This document shows positions 1-8,462 of a stretch of 20,244 bases of DNA, one piece after another (positions within the stretch are counted from its first letter, which is position 1; the number at the start of each line of letters is the position of its first letter). The position numbers and the translations under genes were made by a program. The stretch covers positions 1 through 20,244 of the forward strand of contig JAQGFW010021061.1 of assembly GCA_030463445.1 (NCBI GenBank), read 5' to 3'. Below the pieces are notes generated by a model that saw nothing but the letters and a program-made list of their open reading frames with translations, was not told the origin of the DNA and made no database searches. The DNA comes from Euplotes aediculatus (Eukaryota > Ciliophora > Spirotrichea > Euplotida > Euplotidae).

Positions 1-23
1 AAACCCCAAAACCCCAAAACCCC
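1..23. repeat. Telomere, C4A4 repeats (left chromosome end)
   Basis: The first 23 bases are AAA followed by CCCC AAAA CCCC AAAA CCCC, and no further copies occur inside the window. C4A4/G4T4 is the telomere repeat of spirotrich ciliates such as Euplotes, Oxytricha and Stylonychia. Euplotes macronuclear ends carry 28 bp of double-stranded repeat, so this end is complete or slightly trimmed. Being at base 1, it marks a natural chromosome end rather than an internal array. Confidence 0.97.
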
Positions 24-38
24 ATAGCAAAATTTAAA

Positions 39-48
39 TTTTGAATTC
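39..48 (+). promoter_or_regulatory. Chromosome breakage sequence (E-Cbs-like, core TTGAA)
   Basis: The core TTGAA lies at 41-45, after exactly 17 bases (24-40) following the telomere. In Euplotes crassus the 10-base breakage signal HATTGAAaHH sits at a fixed 17 bp inside the telomere addition site when retained on the macronuclear side. Here the ten bases are TTTTGAATTC: the core is perfect, while the flanking A before the core and the a after it differ. The exact spacing is the main support. Confidence 0.7.
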
Positions 49-2150
49 TATAAAAATATTCAAAATGGAAGAGATAGAGAAGGACAATAACAGTAAGATA
101 AAAATGAAGAAAATTTGGTGCTGGTTCAATAGCACAAAATTCTTATTTAGATCGACTTGCATCGAATTGAATCTATTTTGATTAGTTTGCATTTTCTAGT
201 TTTCTTTTAAGTTCAATAGTATGTAATTTAAATAATTTCTCTCTGAAAACTGAGTAAAGCTTTCATAGTTTGAAATAGAATAACTTAATCGTACATCTAA
301 AAAATGTTAATTTTAATACATTTTGGAATTCATAGAGTGAACTTGTATATAACCATATACATTGTTAGTGATGAGGCTAGCCTATAGTTATCATGTTCTA
401 TATCTATAGGCGTGTTCTCTTATATTTCCTCCATTATCTTATTGCCCTCTAAATTTTCTCTGAAAAACACAATAAATTTCAAAGTTTATTTTGGTTTATC
501 AATATTAATTTTAGACTTTAGTCCCAAATTCCAGTAAGTAGTACTGTGTTTGGGACTAGTTGATTTAGTCTTACTTAACAGCAAGCATGCAAGTAATAGA
601 CCTACTTCTCATTTCGCAATATTGATACATTTTAGCTTGTATAATGCTCTTACTCGTTTTCTCTGAAGAATAGTATATCACAGTTAAGTTTATGATATAA
701 TTACTAATACATTTAAAAGGAAGTTAAGTTTTGCCTTACATCAGCTGTATTTGATACTAAGTTAGTTTTAAGTTGAGAGATTGCTTCATGCATACTTGAA
801 TAGATATCAATCTTTCCTACTTTATTTATCCTTCATCTAATTGAATGCAAAAATAGAGAAATAAAGTAAAAACTTATTATCTATTATGTATGATTAATTT
901 TATTTAAATGTTGTTCTCTTACTTATCTTTATCTATTATTTCCTCCAAACTGCTAAGAAAACGTATAGGACAACACTTTTGTATTTAACTAAATCATCTA
1001 AGAGTAAAACATTAGTTAGGCTATTGTAAGAGAAGCAACTATATCCTCACTTTGCTCTCAAAACTCAATGAAAATTTACTTTAACTTTATAAGAGTAAGA
1101 TAACTATAAAAATACTACATTTAATTTAATTGCAGAAATAGCGCTCCATCATATGCTGATTCATCAATCGATTACATAGTGACATAAGAAAAATCTTTAG
1201 ATTAAGTTTTAGCTTTTAGCTCACCATAAGACATTTTAAATTGATTTTATATTTATACTTATTAAATTATTAATTTCTCGATAACTCAGTAAAACATTGA
1301 TTTAGAAAAGTTGTAAGAATATATTAAAATGTGTAGAATACTTTGTTATTTGTGTTCACGTAGTAAGTATCGTAGAAGTTCTTTGCCTAAATAAAATAAA
1401 TTGTTACTTTATATACTCTGAACTTTTAGAAAATCTCCTTTCTAACTCAATAATGCTAATAATTTTTATTAAAAAGAGGCTTTAAATTTAGATGAAAATT
1501 CAGTTATATTAATCAGTAGTTTAAAACTTATTCAACGCATATATTATAGAGTTATGAGTAGTTTTAAGTTTTAAGAATGTATGACAGACGGCTATGTCAG
1601 AATTCTTCAGTTATATTTTAGATTTTAACTGCTATTTTTAATTTATGAAGCTTTTACCTCGACTTCTAATAAAGAGTTAATAGTTTTTTAACAAAGTTTG
1701 CTTGGTGCTTTATCTGCATTAATTTGTGACCCAGCTATAAATGAATTCCCTCTAACTTCATATATAATATCTCATACATTTTGAGAGAAAATCCTATATT
1801 AAATTCAGCGAATTCTATCTAAAATTTTAAGTGTTCTTTAATTCGTTTATAAAGAGGAGAATAAAAAGTAAAGATTATAATCATTAATTGATTAAATTAC
1901 TTTCTGACTATTGAAATATATAGTTCCAAAATATACTTAACCATTTCTGTAGTGACACATGCATAAACATTTTTTATTTGACCTCATTTACATGAACTCC
2001 TACTTATGTACGAGAGAGTAAATTTTTTTATTAAGCCCAAATTTTAATCTTCAACTGTAAATAATAAGTAATGATAGGGGGATCAATCTAATCTGTTGTT
2101 TAATAATTGAATTTTAATCACCCAATCGCTCACTTTAGCCAAGCATTAAT
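49..2150. other. Subtelomeric AT-rich stretch, no gene seen
   Basis: Read on both strands with TGA as sense, this stretch shows no long frame free of TAA and TAG and no convincing splice-bounded exon. It contains a strong hairpin at 519-558 and a loosely recurring motif like TTCTCTGAAAA near 236, 457 and 657. No internal telomere repeats or RNA genes were recognised. Confidence 0.5.
519..558. repeat. 40-base interrupted palindrome / hairpin
   Basis: TAGTCCCAAA (519-528) pairs perfectly with TTTGGGACTA (549-558). Inside it CAGTA (532-536) pairs with TACTG (542-546) around a 5-base loop. Three unpaired bases on one side and two on the other separate the stems. Fifteen pairs in 40 bases, with GC-rich pairs in very AT-rich surroundings, is much more than expected by chance. 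It could be a structured RNA, a protein site or the end of an old element; nothing nearby decides. Confidence 0.6.
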
Positions 2151-2431
2151 CTAAATTTGAAAAAATGTTTGAATGAAATTATATAACAAATGCAAAAATG
2201 TACAAAATTTTTTTTATAACTAAATGCAAATAAATGTACTCGTTGCAAAAAAGTCAGAAAACTAAAAACAATATTTTCGTCCTTATAATTTTTGCATTTT
2301 CTTAAAAGTTATACTTTGCCTCTAATTGATTCAATCATATTCTAAATATACACTTCAAGTAGGCTAACATATAATTCATTAACTCTATCAATCAGCTCTT
2401 TCTCTGTCAAAAAATTTTCAATCTTAATTTA

Positions 2432-2713
2432 TTTTTCTTTATCCTCATTCATTCTAAAATGATCGATTGCTTTATCATCAATTTTGTTGGCGACTTTTTT
2501 TATAAAAATATTTTTCAACTTTATAAAGTGTTTAGAATTCATATTTCAAGCTCAGGTTTTTAAAGGCGTTTTTCTCTTTGATAAAATTTCATCTCATACA
2601 TTGATTTTTCTACATTGTCTCTTCCATATGACTATATTTGTTACTAATTTCTTAAATTGCTTATGGTTTCTGACTCTACTATTTATCATAACTTTATCGG
2701 AAATATTACAATT
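2432..2713 (-). CDS. Unrecognised minus-strand reading frame, 94 codons (gene fragment)
   Basis: On the minus strand, with TGA read as Cys, 94 codons run without TAA or TAG from 2713 down to 2432. The product is rich in Lys, Asn, Arg and Ile, with segments such as VRNHKQFKKLVTN and KKVANKIDDKAIDHFRMNE. The same frame stays protein-like to about 2290 but is interrupted by TAA/TAG (first at 2429-2431). There is no clear start; an in-frame ATG gives MINSRVRNHK near the beginning. It is probably the 3' part of the same old or fragmented gene as the frames at 2943-3155 and 3192-3356, reading leftwards towards the telomere. The A-rich sense strand and charged composition support coding. No family was recognised; decayed gene or transposase remnant are possible. 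Confidence 0.4.
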
Positions 2714-2942
2714 TTATAATCATAATTTCTGTGCCTTTCTCACCAAATAACTTTTATGGACGATCTTAAAAAATCATCCTCTCTTATGTTTGAAGTACAT
2801 GTACCTTACTTTTTATGATACTAGCAAATAATACTTTAATTCACATTTATTCCTTCTGTTTGTAACTTGATTAGTATAACTTTAGAATGAAATCTTCTCA
2901 CTTCTGATATGAACTTTTAAATTAACTAAGAGATTTCTTTTA

Positions 2943-3155
2943 TAATTTTCATACTTCTTCCTGTTCCCTTACTTTTTTATTGGTTCCAATTTTTTCAATC
3001 CTTTGATTATGAATGTAAAAAATTGACTGATGAATCCCATTAAGATTCTTTGCAACCACCTCGTTTGAAATGAGTCCTTTCTTTATAATAGTGTCAATTA
3101 GATCATTTTTTGAGATTTTCTTTGAAAAGTTAAATCTTGTGACTTTTCATTTATT
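2943..3155 (-). CDS. Minus-strand frame with helix-turn-helix-like segment, 71 codons
   Basis: This minus-strand frame is bounded by TAA at 3156-3158 and 2940-2942 and has in-frame TGA read as Cys. The middle reads NDLIDTIIKKGLISNEVVAK followed by NLNGIHQSIFYIHNQRIEKI and GTNKKVREQEE. The pattern of a helix, a short turn (KGLIS), EVVAKNLNGIHQSIFYI and a basic tail is like the N-terminal DNA-binding helices of Tc1/mariner-type transposases and other helix-turn-helix proteins. That is a visual resemblance only, and no catalytic DDE/D motif was found nearby. Euplotes Tec elements are Tc1-like but are normally removed from the macronucleus, so a domesticated or fossil copy, or a host regulator, are alternatives. 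Confidence 0.42.
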
Positions 3156-3191
3156 TTAAGGATTTTCATATTTTTCTCATCACTATCATTG

Positions 3192-3356
3192 CTAATTTCT
3201 GACTTTTTTTAATTCCTCTGGTTCAATGCTAAAGTAGTTAAATTCATCTGTATCCTTACAAATCTCTGTGTTTGACTTTTCAATAACCTTTAATGGACTA
3301 ATTTTTATCCTCAATTCTAACTCCACAATAATCTCCGTCAATATTTGAACCGCCAT
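3192..3356 (-). CDS. Minus-strand frame starting MAVQILTEI, 54 codons
   Basis: An ATG at 3356 opens a 54-codon minus-strand frame ending in TAG at 3192-3194, free of TAA/TAG/TGA. It reads MAVQILTEIIVELELRIKIS, then includes EKSNTEICKDTDEFNYFSIE, acidic and plausible as an N-terminal region. At AAT TAG (3192-3197) a +1 shift would continue into a 31-codon open stretch beginning SNDSDEKNMK, and from there frames lead to the helix-turn-helix-like piece at 3155. Another start (ATG at 3367-3369, reading MIFTNGG) enters the same frame after a +1 shift at another AAT TAG. Whether these are programmed shifts, introns or decay cannot be decided. The gene points to the telomere and is divergent from the plus-strand gene at 3.5-4.7 kb. 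Confidence 0.38.
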   Translation of the reverse strand: MAVQILTEIIVELELRIKISPLKVIEKSNTEICKDTDEFNYFSIEPEELKKVRN

Positions 3357-3481
3357 TAGTAAATATCATTAAATTTTTTTTGGAAATTTTAGTTAGTTTT
3401 TTAGTAAGCAATCTTCCTTATTTTAATCCATCAAATAATACAAAATACCTAATTTATGTTAAATATAATATTTAAATATAA

Positions 3482-4020
3482 GAATTAATAAGAACCTTTG
3501 GCAAAATAATAAAAGAGGAAATTTCTGAAATAAAAGCCAATGATACAAGTGCATAAATAAAGACAAGGTTGATTTATGTTATAAATAAAATAGTCTCTGT
3601 GGAGCTCTTATACGATTCAGATTTATTGTCGAATTAGTTGTGAAGAGCATCTATTTTATATTTTGGGCAACTCCTTGGCATCCTTTTATTGATACAATTA
3701 ATGTCGTTCTTATTTAAACTCATCAAGCTTGATGATAAAAGAAATATTAAATCTTCAGCTCACATCAATATTATGCTAATGAAGACAGATTTCATCCTTC
3801 TTTGGCTTATTTAAATCAATAATTACTCAAAGCTTCAATAAAAATCAGATATAAAATTTAAGCTTTTGTTGAAATTTAAGTATTAAAGCTACAATTTTGA
3901 TGCCTAAATTAATCAAAATTATGTTAAAATTGAATCTCTTGGTGTCAGAATTGAGAGAAAAAATATTTAACTAAGAACTCAAATATGATTATTTTATTAT
4001 TAGTCTCTCTCATAAACAGA
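3482..4020 (+). CDS. Probable upstream exons of the 4-kb gene (boundaries unresolved)
   Basis: Several plus-strand open stretches occur here with protein-like composition but in changing frames: residues such as KIIKEEISEIKANDTSA (from 3500), VVKSIYFIFWATPWHPFIDT (from 3637), NQNYVKIESLGVRIERKN (from about 3914) and ELKYDYFIISLSHKQ (to 4020). A possible intron at 3942-3975 (GTGTCA...CTAAG) and another of 21 bases at 4021-4041 (GTAAAT...CTAAG) would join the last pieces in phase to the exon at 4042. Upstream of that, TAA codons interrupt every frame. The stretch is either the 5' half of a real gene with small introns and frame shifts, or partly decayed. Confidence 0.35.
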
Positions 4021-4041
4021 GTAAATTGACTAATTACTAAG

Positions 4042-4661
4042 TACTCGACTCTACCTATGCTTTATTATATATTAATAGTCATCTTGCTCACTTATTCATA
4101 GTCAAAGATTCAGCAGACAATAGCATATTCCTGAAGTCAGGGCAGGAAAACTCAGAGACTGAACTTAACAAATTTTTTACAGAAGTCAACAATGTATTTC
4201 AAGAACCGTTAGTGATAAACAAGGAAGAACAAAAGGAGTCAGATTCGTAAGTGCTTTGCTTCCTCCACTCATCTGCAAGTAGACCCACGTCATCGAACGA
4301 TAGAGAGAAAGCCGAGCACCATCAGAAAGACGACCAAGAATATAATAATGTAAGTGAAATTCAGATTACTTTTGATAAGGACTCGAACTCACCAAATGGA
4401 AATTACTATTCAGCAAAAGAATTAGATAATTCTAGAGAAGAAAATCAAGAAATAGGCAAAGATTTTGAAGAAAATGAATATAATTATGAAAAATATTTCA
4501 ATGATGAGCATTTACAGCAAGATTTAATTAATGATTTATCCGATCATATCTCAGTTATTAATGCTGAAGATATAGGTAAAGAACTATTTATTTTTACATG
4601 AAAAAACATTAAGCTAATTAAAGCTAAAATATTGATCTCTTTAAATTTATTAAAATTATAG
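4042..4661 (+). CDS. 3' part of an unrecognised gene with a long acidic tail
   Basis: This frame has no TAA or TAG from 4041 to the TAG at about 4659. It starts with a hydrophobic segment (STYALLYINSHLAHLFIV) and then becomes long, acidic and low in hydrophobics (for example KEEQKESDS, NREKAEHH-type and EENEYNYEKYFNDEH segments), typical of a disordered tail. An intron (4247-4282) removes an in-frame TAA and keeps the frame. The end is uncertain: either the TAG at 4659-4661, or a donor at 4576 (G|GTAAAG, phase 1). Base composition is clearly richer in G and C than the flanks, supporting coding. A diverged copy of its 3' end and trailer lies at 8951-9212, inside an intron of the large gene. 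No family was recognised. Confidence 0.6.
4247..4282 (+). other. 36-base intron (GTAAGT...TAG)
   Basis: GATTC|GTAAGTGC begins it and CTGCAAGTAG|ACCC ends it. An alternative acceptor three bases earlier (CAAG at 4276-4279) gives a 33-base intron and adds one codon. Both choices remove the TAA at 4248-4250 and keep the surrounding frame. Confidence 0.65.
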
Positions 4662-4864
4662 CTTTTATTCGATGTTGCTTTTCAAATTATTTTATGATTG
4701 TAGTTTTTCGATTAAAAAGATATAAAGTTAAAAATCTCATTAATAATTTGTTAATTTCTTTAGTTTTCGTATCATAAATGGGAATATTTTTTTTAATTTA
4801 AACAATTATTTGTTTGCTAAGAATTATCAAAATACTTTTAAAATAGATAAATTTAAGCTCAATA
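4579..4864 (+). repeat. Duplicated segment, copy A (partner at 9060-9212)
   Basis: Matching blocks in the same order link this stretch to 9060-9212. AAGAAC-ATTTATTTTT and TAATTAAAG (4579-4625) match 9060-9100; GATATAAAGTTAAA and TAATAATTTGTT (4719-4752) match 9118-9152; ATTTAAACAA and AAATTTAAGCTCAA (4795-4862) match 9170-9212. About 90 extra bases lie between the first and second blocks here. It covers the end of the 4-kb gene and its trailer, so a gene end appears to have been copied. Confidence 0.55.
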
Positions 4865-5811
4865 TGTTCTTAATAAGCGTACAAAGAAAAAAATTGAAAA
4901 CTGTATTATTAATTATCTTAATTTATTTTGGAAAGTCTCACAAGATAAAAAAATATTCTTTTTATTAATACTACTTTACAAATGAATTTGTCTATTTTAT
5001 TAAGAGAGATTTTAGTTATGCAAAGCTACAAAGATATTAAAATTATATTAAAATATAAAATACAGCTTTAAAATTTAAAATAGTGTTATTATATTTATCA
5101 GAAATATACAGATTTTGTAAGTGGTTCATTGAAAATTAATTTTTTGTTTTTCTCTTCTCTAATGTTGTTATGTCTTATTAAACAAACATTAGGAAAGAGA
5201 ATCAATTGATCTTGAAAATTCAGACATTGGCTTTTTTTGATAGAATATTTCATACGCGAGATATCAATAATAACTATATCTAAAATCAGTTTTTAGTCAT
5301 GATTCCTCATTGATATTTTTTGTTTCAAATTTAATTAATAAAATTTAAAGCGAGGTATGTAGTTTTATCATTTGAGTCACTTAAAGAGCATTGTTTAGAT
5401 ATGAGAAAATAATCAATCAATATTGAATGCTTTGTGATCCTCGGTTAATAACAACAACATAATAATTATTGTTTTGTTGCTTTTTTAATGACTTGAAATT
5501 GATGTTGTTCCAAATTAAAAGTTGAAAAATATATTTATTTTTACAAATCAAAAATGAAATTAACAAAATCATAAATAAATCAAATATTTATCTGAAGCTT
5601 TCACCCTAACACTATCAATAAGAATATATTATAAAGCATTTAAATATTAGATTGAATAATATATTGAAGTTATTTTACGTTTACTTATTTTAACCAGCTA
5701 AAACTATACAGTATTAGTATTAGACAATAAATAGTCAAACAAAATATTTAGAAATCTTGATGAATAATAAACCACTACAATTCATTTTTCAAAGAAAACA
5801 GAAATAATTAG
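4662..5811. other. AT-rich stretch without a recognised gene
   Basis: No frame free of TAA/TAG of useful length was found on either strand. A possible 15-base exon (AAATATACAGATTTT between ...ATCAG and GTAAGTGG near 5101-5116) is too short to support alone. The first 200 bases are part of the duplicated segment. Confidence 0.45.
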
Positions 5812-5961
5812 GGTACAAATCTTGAAAATCTGAACCAATTGATTTTTGGAGAAATTCATACTGATTCTTTGTGATTTCAAATTGATGAGGAAGAATAACA
5901 ATCCAGCCTGCCTATACTCAACATGTTTAATGAAATTGATATTTGGAGAAACAGAAATTAA

Positions 5962-6219
5962 ATGTTTCGAGCTTTATTACTTAGAACTTTTAGTGGTGAG
6001 GTTTATAATTCAATTGTTAGAGAAATCATATACGATTACATTCATACTCATTCATCATTTAAAAAGCTCATTACTGAAGGTTTTGATCTTTATATTGAGA
6101 AAAGTAGAAATAAATTGTCGGATAAGAATAATAGAGCAGATAATATTCGGTATATTATTTGAATTCAATATATCTGTTTATGATTTAGATATTTATTTAA
6201 TTTCAATGTGCTCTTGTAA
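5962..6219 (+). CDS. Unrecognised 86-codon reading frame
   Basis: ATG at 5962 opens 86 codons to TAA at about 6220, with two in-frame TGA (Cys) near the end. The product begins MFRALLLRTFSGEVYNSIVR and continues through a helical, charged region (SSFKKLITEGFDLYIEKSRN) to a hydrophobic end. Upstream in the same frame two further protein-like stretches occur from about 5812 (ENLNQLIFGEIHTDSL and SSLPILNMFNEIDIWRNRN), each separated by a single TAA, so the true gene may start earlier with short introns, or this may be a decaying copy. The overlapping frame at 5846-6226 is more hydrophobic and less plausible. Function unknown. Confidence 0.45.
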
Positions 6220-7286
6220 ATTTTAAAGAAATAATAATACTAAATATATGATATATAAAAATTGAAATCATTACAACTGATTAATGAAAAAATCTATCAA
6301 ATAAAGGTAGCCAAAAGTTTAAAAATAAATAAATATTAGAGAATCATGAAAATAGCTTGTTATAAAATAATGAATGAATTTGTAAACGAGGAAGTAGGTA
6401 ATCGCATATAAAAGTATAAATCAATATTTTTTGTATAGTTTAAGCAAAATAATTATTTATCCTTATAAAATCTTTACTGATCGAAATGAAAATATTGAAT
6501 CGATTAATTTTTAGAGAAATAGTATTGAAAGGAAAGAGATAAAATAGAGGTTAAAAAAAGTAGACAATAAAAAAGCTGACATTTTTGTGAGAAATAAAAA
6601 AATATTGAAAAGGAATTAAATGTAAATGAAGATATAAAAGATTGGTTTATATATCCACGAAAGTGTGAAGCGAAGGAGATTATTTATTAGGCAAATAACA
6701 AAAGTTTAATCGGACAATAAAAGAAATAATAAGATTTTGATAATTAAGGAATAAAAATGGATAAGAATGTGAGGAAATTATTTTTCGATTGTGAGATTTG
6801 ATTTGAAAAAAAAATAAACATAAAAAATTTGTCTTCAAACAAATTGATGGGTATAATTCGAAAATGAAGTTTAAGTTGATTTATTTAAATATAATAATAT
6901 TAAAAATATATTACCGTATTCGATGTTATGTAGACCCCTTAATAGCCGAAAATTTGCCAAACTCAGAGAGACGAGACAAAATTGACTTTTATTTTATATA
7001 AATTTGCAACTTTTTGTAAAAATTGGGAATGAATTAAATTTCGAATCATATTTAATTTAAAAATTACTTATGACTAATATTTAGAATAATTCATACATAT
7101 GTAATTGAAGTTATGTAAAATCACACCAGAGTTGCCTAATGTTGAAGCAATCGAGTCAAAAGACTCTAGTTCTTATATATTAGAAATATTAATAAGATTA
7201 AAAATTTGGTTCCTGATTTCCAGTAATTAATCAAATTTAGTTGCATAGTTGAAAGAAAATTGTGAGAAAAATAAGAGTAAATTACT
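6220..7286. other. Mostly non-coding; possible small first exon 6346-6397
   Basis: Short open pieces occur but none is long. ATG at 6346 gives MKIACYKIMNEFVNEEV and runs into a phase-1 donor (G|GTAATC at 6398), which would fit the phase-1 acceptor at 8353 of the large gene. A 30-codon piece around 6600-6690 (KNIEKELNVNEDIKDWFIY) also looks coding. Nothing decides between exon and decay. Confidence 0.3.
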
Positions 7287-7487
7287 ATGGAATTTAATGA
7301 TCAAATAATTGATCATGAAAATTTAATTGAACTAAAATGGTTGGATTTACAAAGAGATGAAGAAAAACTCATTGTAAAGATAATCTTGATTAAAGTTTAC
7401 TATAGCAAAGTGACGAGAAATTTTCTCCAAAATAAAATGTATTTAGAGAATTGATTTAATAATTACTGTATAGTACATGGTGAATAG
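7287..7487 (+). CDS. Small reading frame, 66 codons; possible upstream exon of the large gene
   Basis: ATG at 7287 opens 66 codons to TAG at 7485-7487, directly after an in-frame TAA at 7278. One TGA is read as Cys. The product is MEFNDQIIDHENLIELKWLD, then helical and charged (RDEEKLIVKIILIKVYYSK), with no signal peptide or recognised motif. Near its end CATG|GTGAAT at 7479/7480 is a possible phase-1 donor; splicing from here to the phase-1 acceptor at 8353 would fuse it in frame to the large gene and give that gene an N-terminal extension of about 65 residues. It could equally be an independent small protein. Confidence 0.45.
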
Positions 7488-8352
7488 AAAAATCCAATAG
7501 ATTTGAGAGTCAATTTTTAAAATTTAATAATATTCTAAAAACTAGCTCTCAAACATATATATTTTGTATCTATAATGTTTAGTACTTCGATTTAAAATAG
7601 AGCCAAATACATTGTGATGCAAGAATTTAAATATTGATTTATCTTGGTATTATTATTTGTCCTAAGATAAAAACTAAATTCTTGTGCAGACTTGAATTCA
7701 ATCAGCAGATTTGAATTTTTTTTAAAAATAATACTATGGATCAAAAACAATTTTGACATGTTGAGTTAAAACAAGATTTAAGATGATAAAACCAGACTAG
7801 CTCAAATTTATTTAAATAATTATAAGTATAGAAGTGAATTGATCCTTTGATATATTTATATAAAATAAATTAAAGAGAAAAAACAATCATTTGAATTTTC
7901 TTCAGAAGGCATTAAAATATTAATTTATGAGTTTTATTTTGATCTATTTTTATTTTGTCTATCAATTTTCATGGGATCAATTTTTGTAGGGAGTTAAATC
8001 TTTGTGTCGACTACTCTATTTAATAATTTAGTATTTAAATTTTCGCTTTTAATAAAAGGTTGGATTGTATTTAATTTTTGAAAATTAACTAATGACATAT
8101 ATTCTTAAATTAAGAGATTTAATAATTCCATGTTTCTATATTATATTCTTTCTTAGCTCAAATTAAAATGCAAGCGCTTACGTATTCATCATTTAGTTAT
8201 ATGATGGAATGTTTTAATGTATACTTAAATCCATATCAAAATAATTACTAATGATAAATTGGAATTTACAATTTAATTCACTTATCTTCCTCATTTCAAC
8301 TCCAACTAAATACATTTGTAGATCATAATCAAATACTATTTTAACATTCCAG

Positions 8353-8462
8353 ATCAAATGAACCCAGAATATAGTTGGACGGAACAAGAATTGGAGTTAT
8401 TACAAAACAGCTACTTAAGATACTATGACATAATCAGAATAGTTCTTACAGATTATGAAGGT
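8353..8462 (+). CDS. Large gene, exon with first plausible ATG
   Basis: The exon follows ATTCCAG and ends at GGT|GTAAGTAG. It reads MNPEYSWTEQELELLQNSYL from ATG 8358, then RYYDIIRIVLTDYEG. Its start is phase 1 if an earlier exon exists; otherwise 8358 is the initiator. Its end is phase 0. The YDIIRIVLTD segment would match the first strand of the IP3-receptor N-terminal domain. Confidence 0.65.

Noticed and set aside
236-1440. Recurring TTCTCTGAAAA-like motif as a tandem repeat
   Set aside because: Spacing is irregular beyond the first three copies and the matches are short.
2484-2750. 88-codon plus-strand frame
   Set aside because: Very hydrophobic Phe/Leu/Ile product that mirrors the better-composed minus-strand frame at 2432-2713.
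5846-6226. 126-codon plus-strand frame
   Set aside because: Overlaps 5962-6219 in another frame; its hydrophobic, Ile/Leu-heavy product is less plausible. It cannot be excluded fully.
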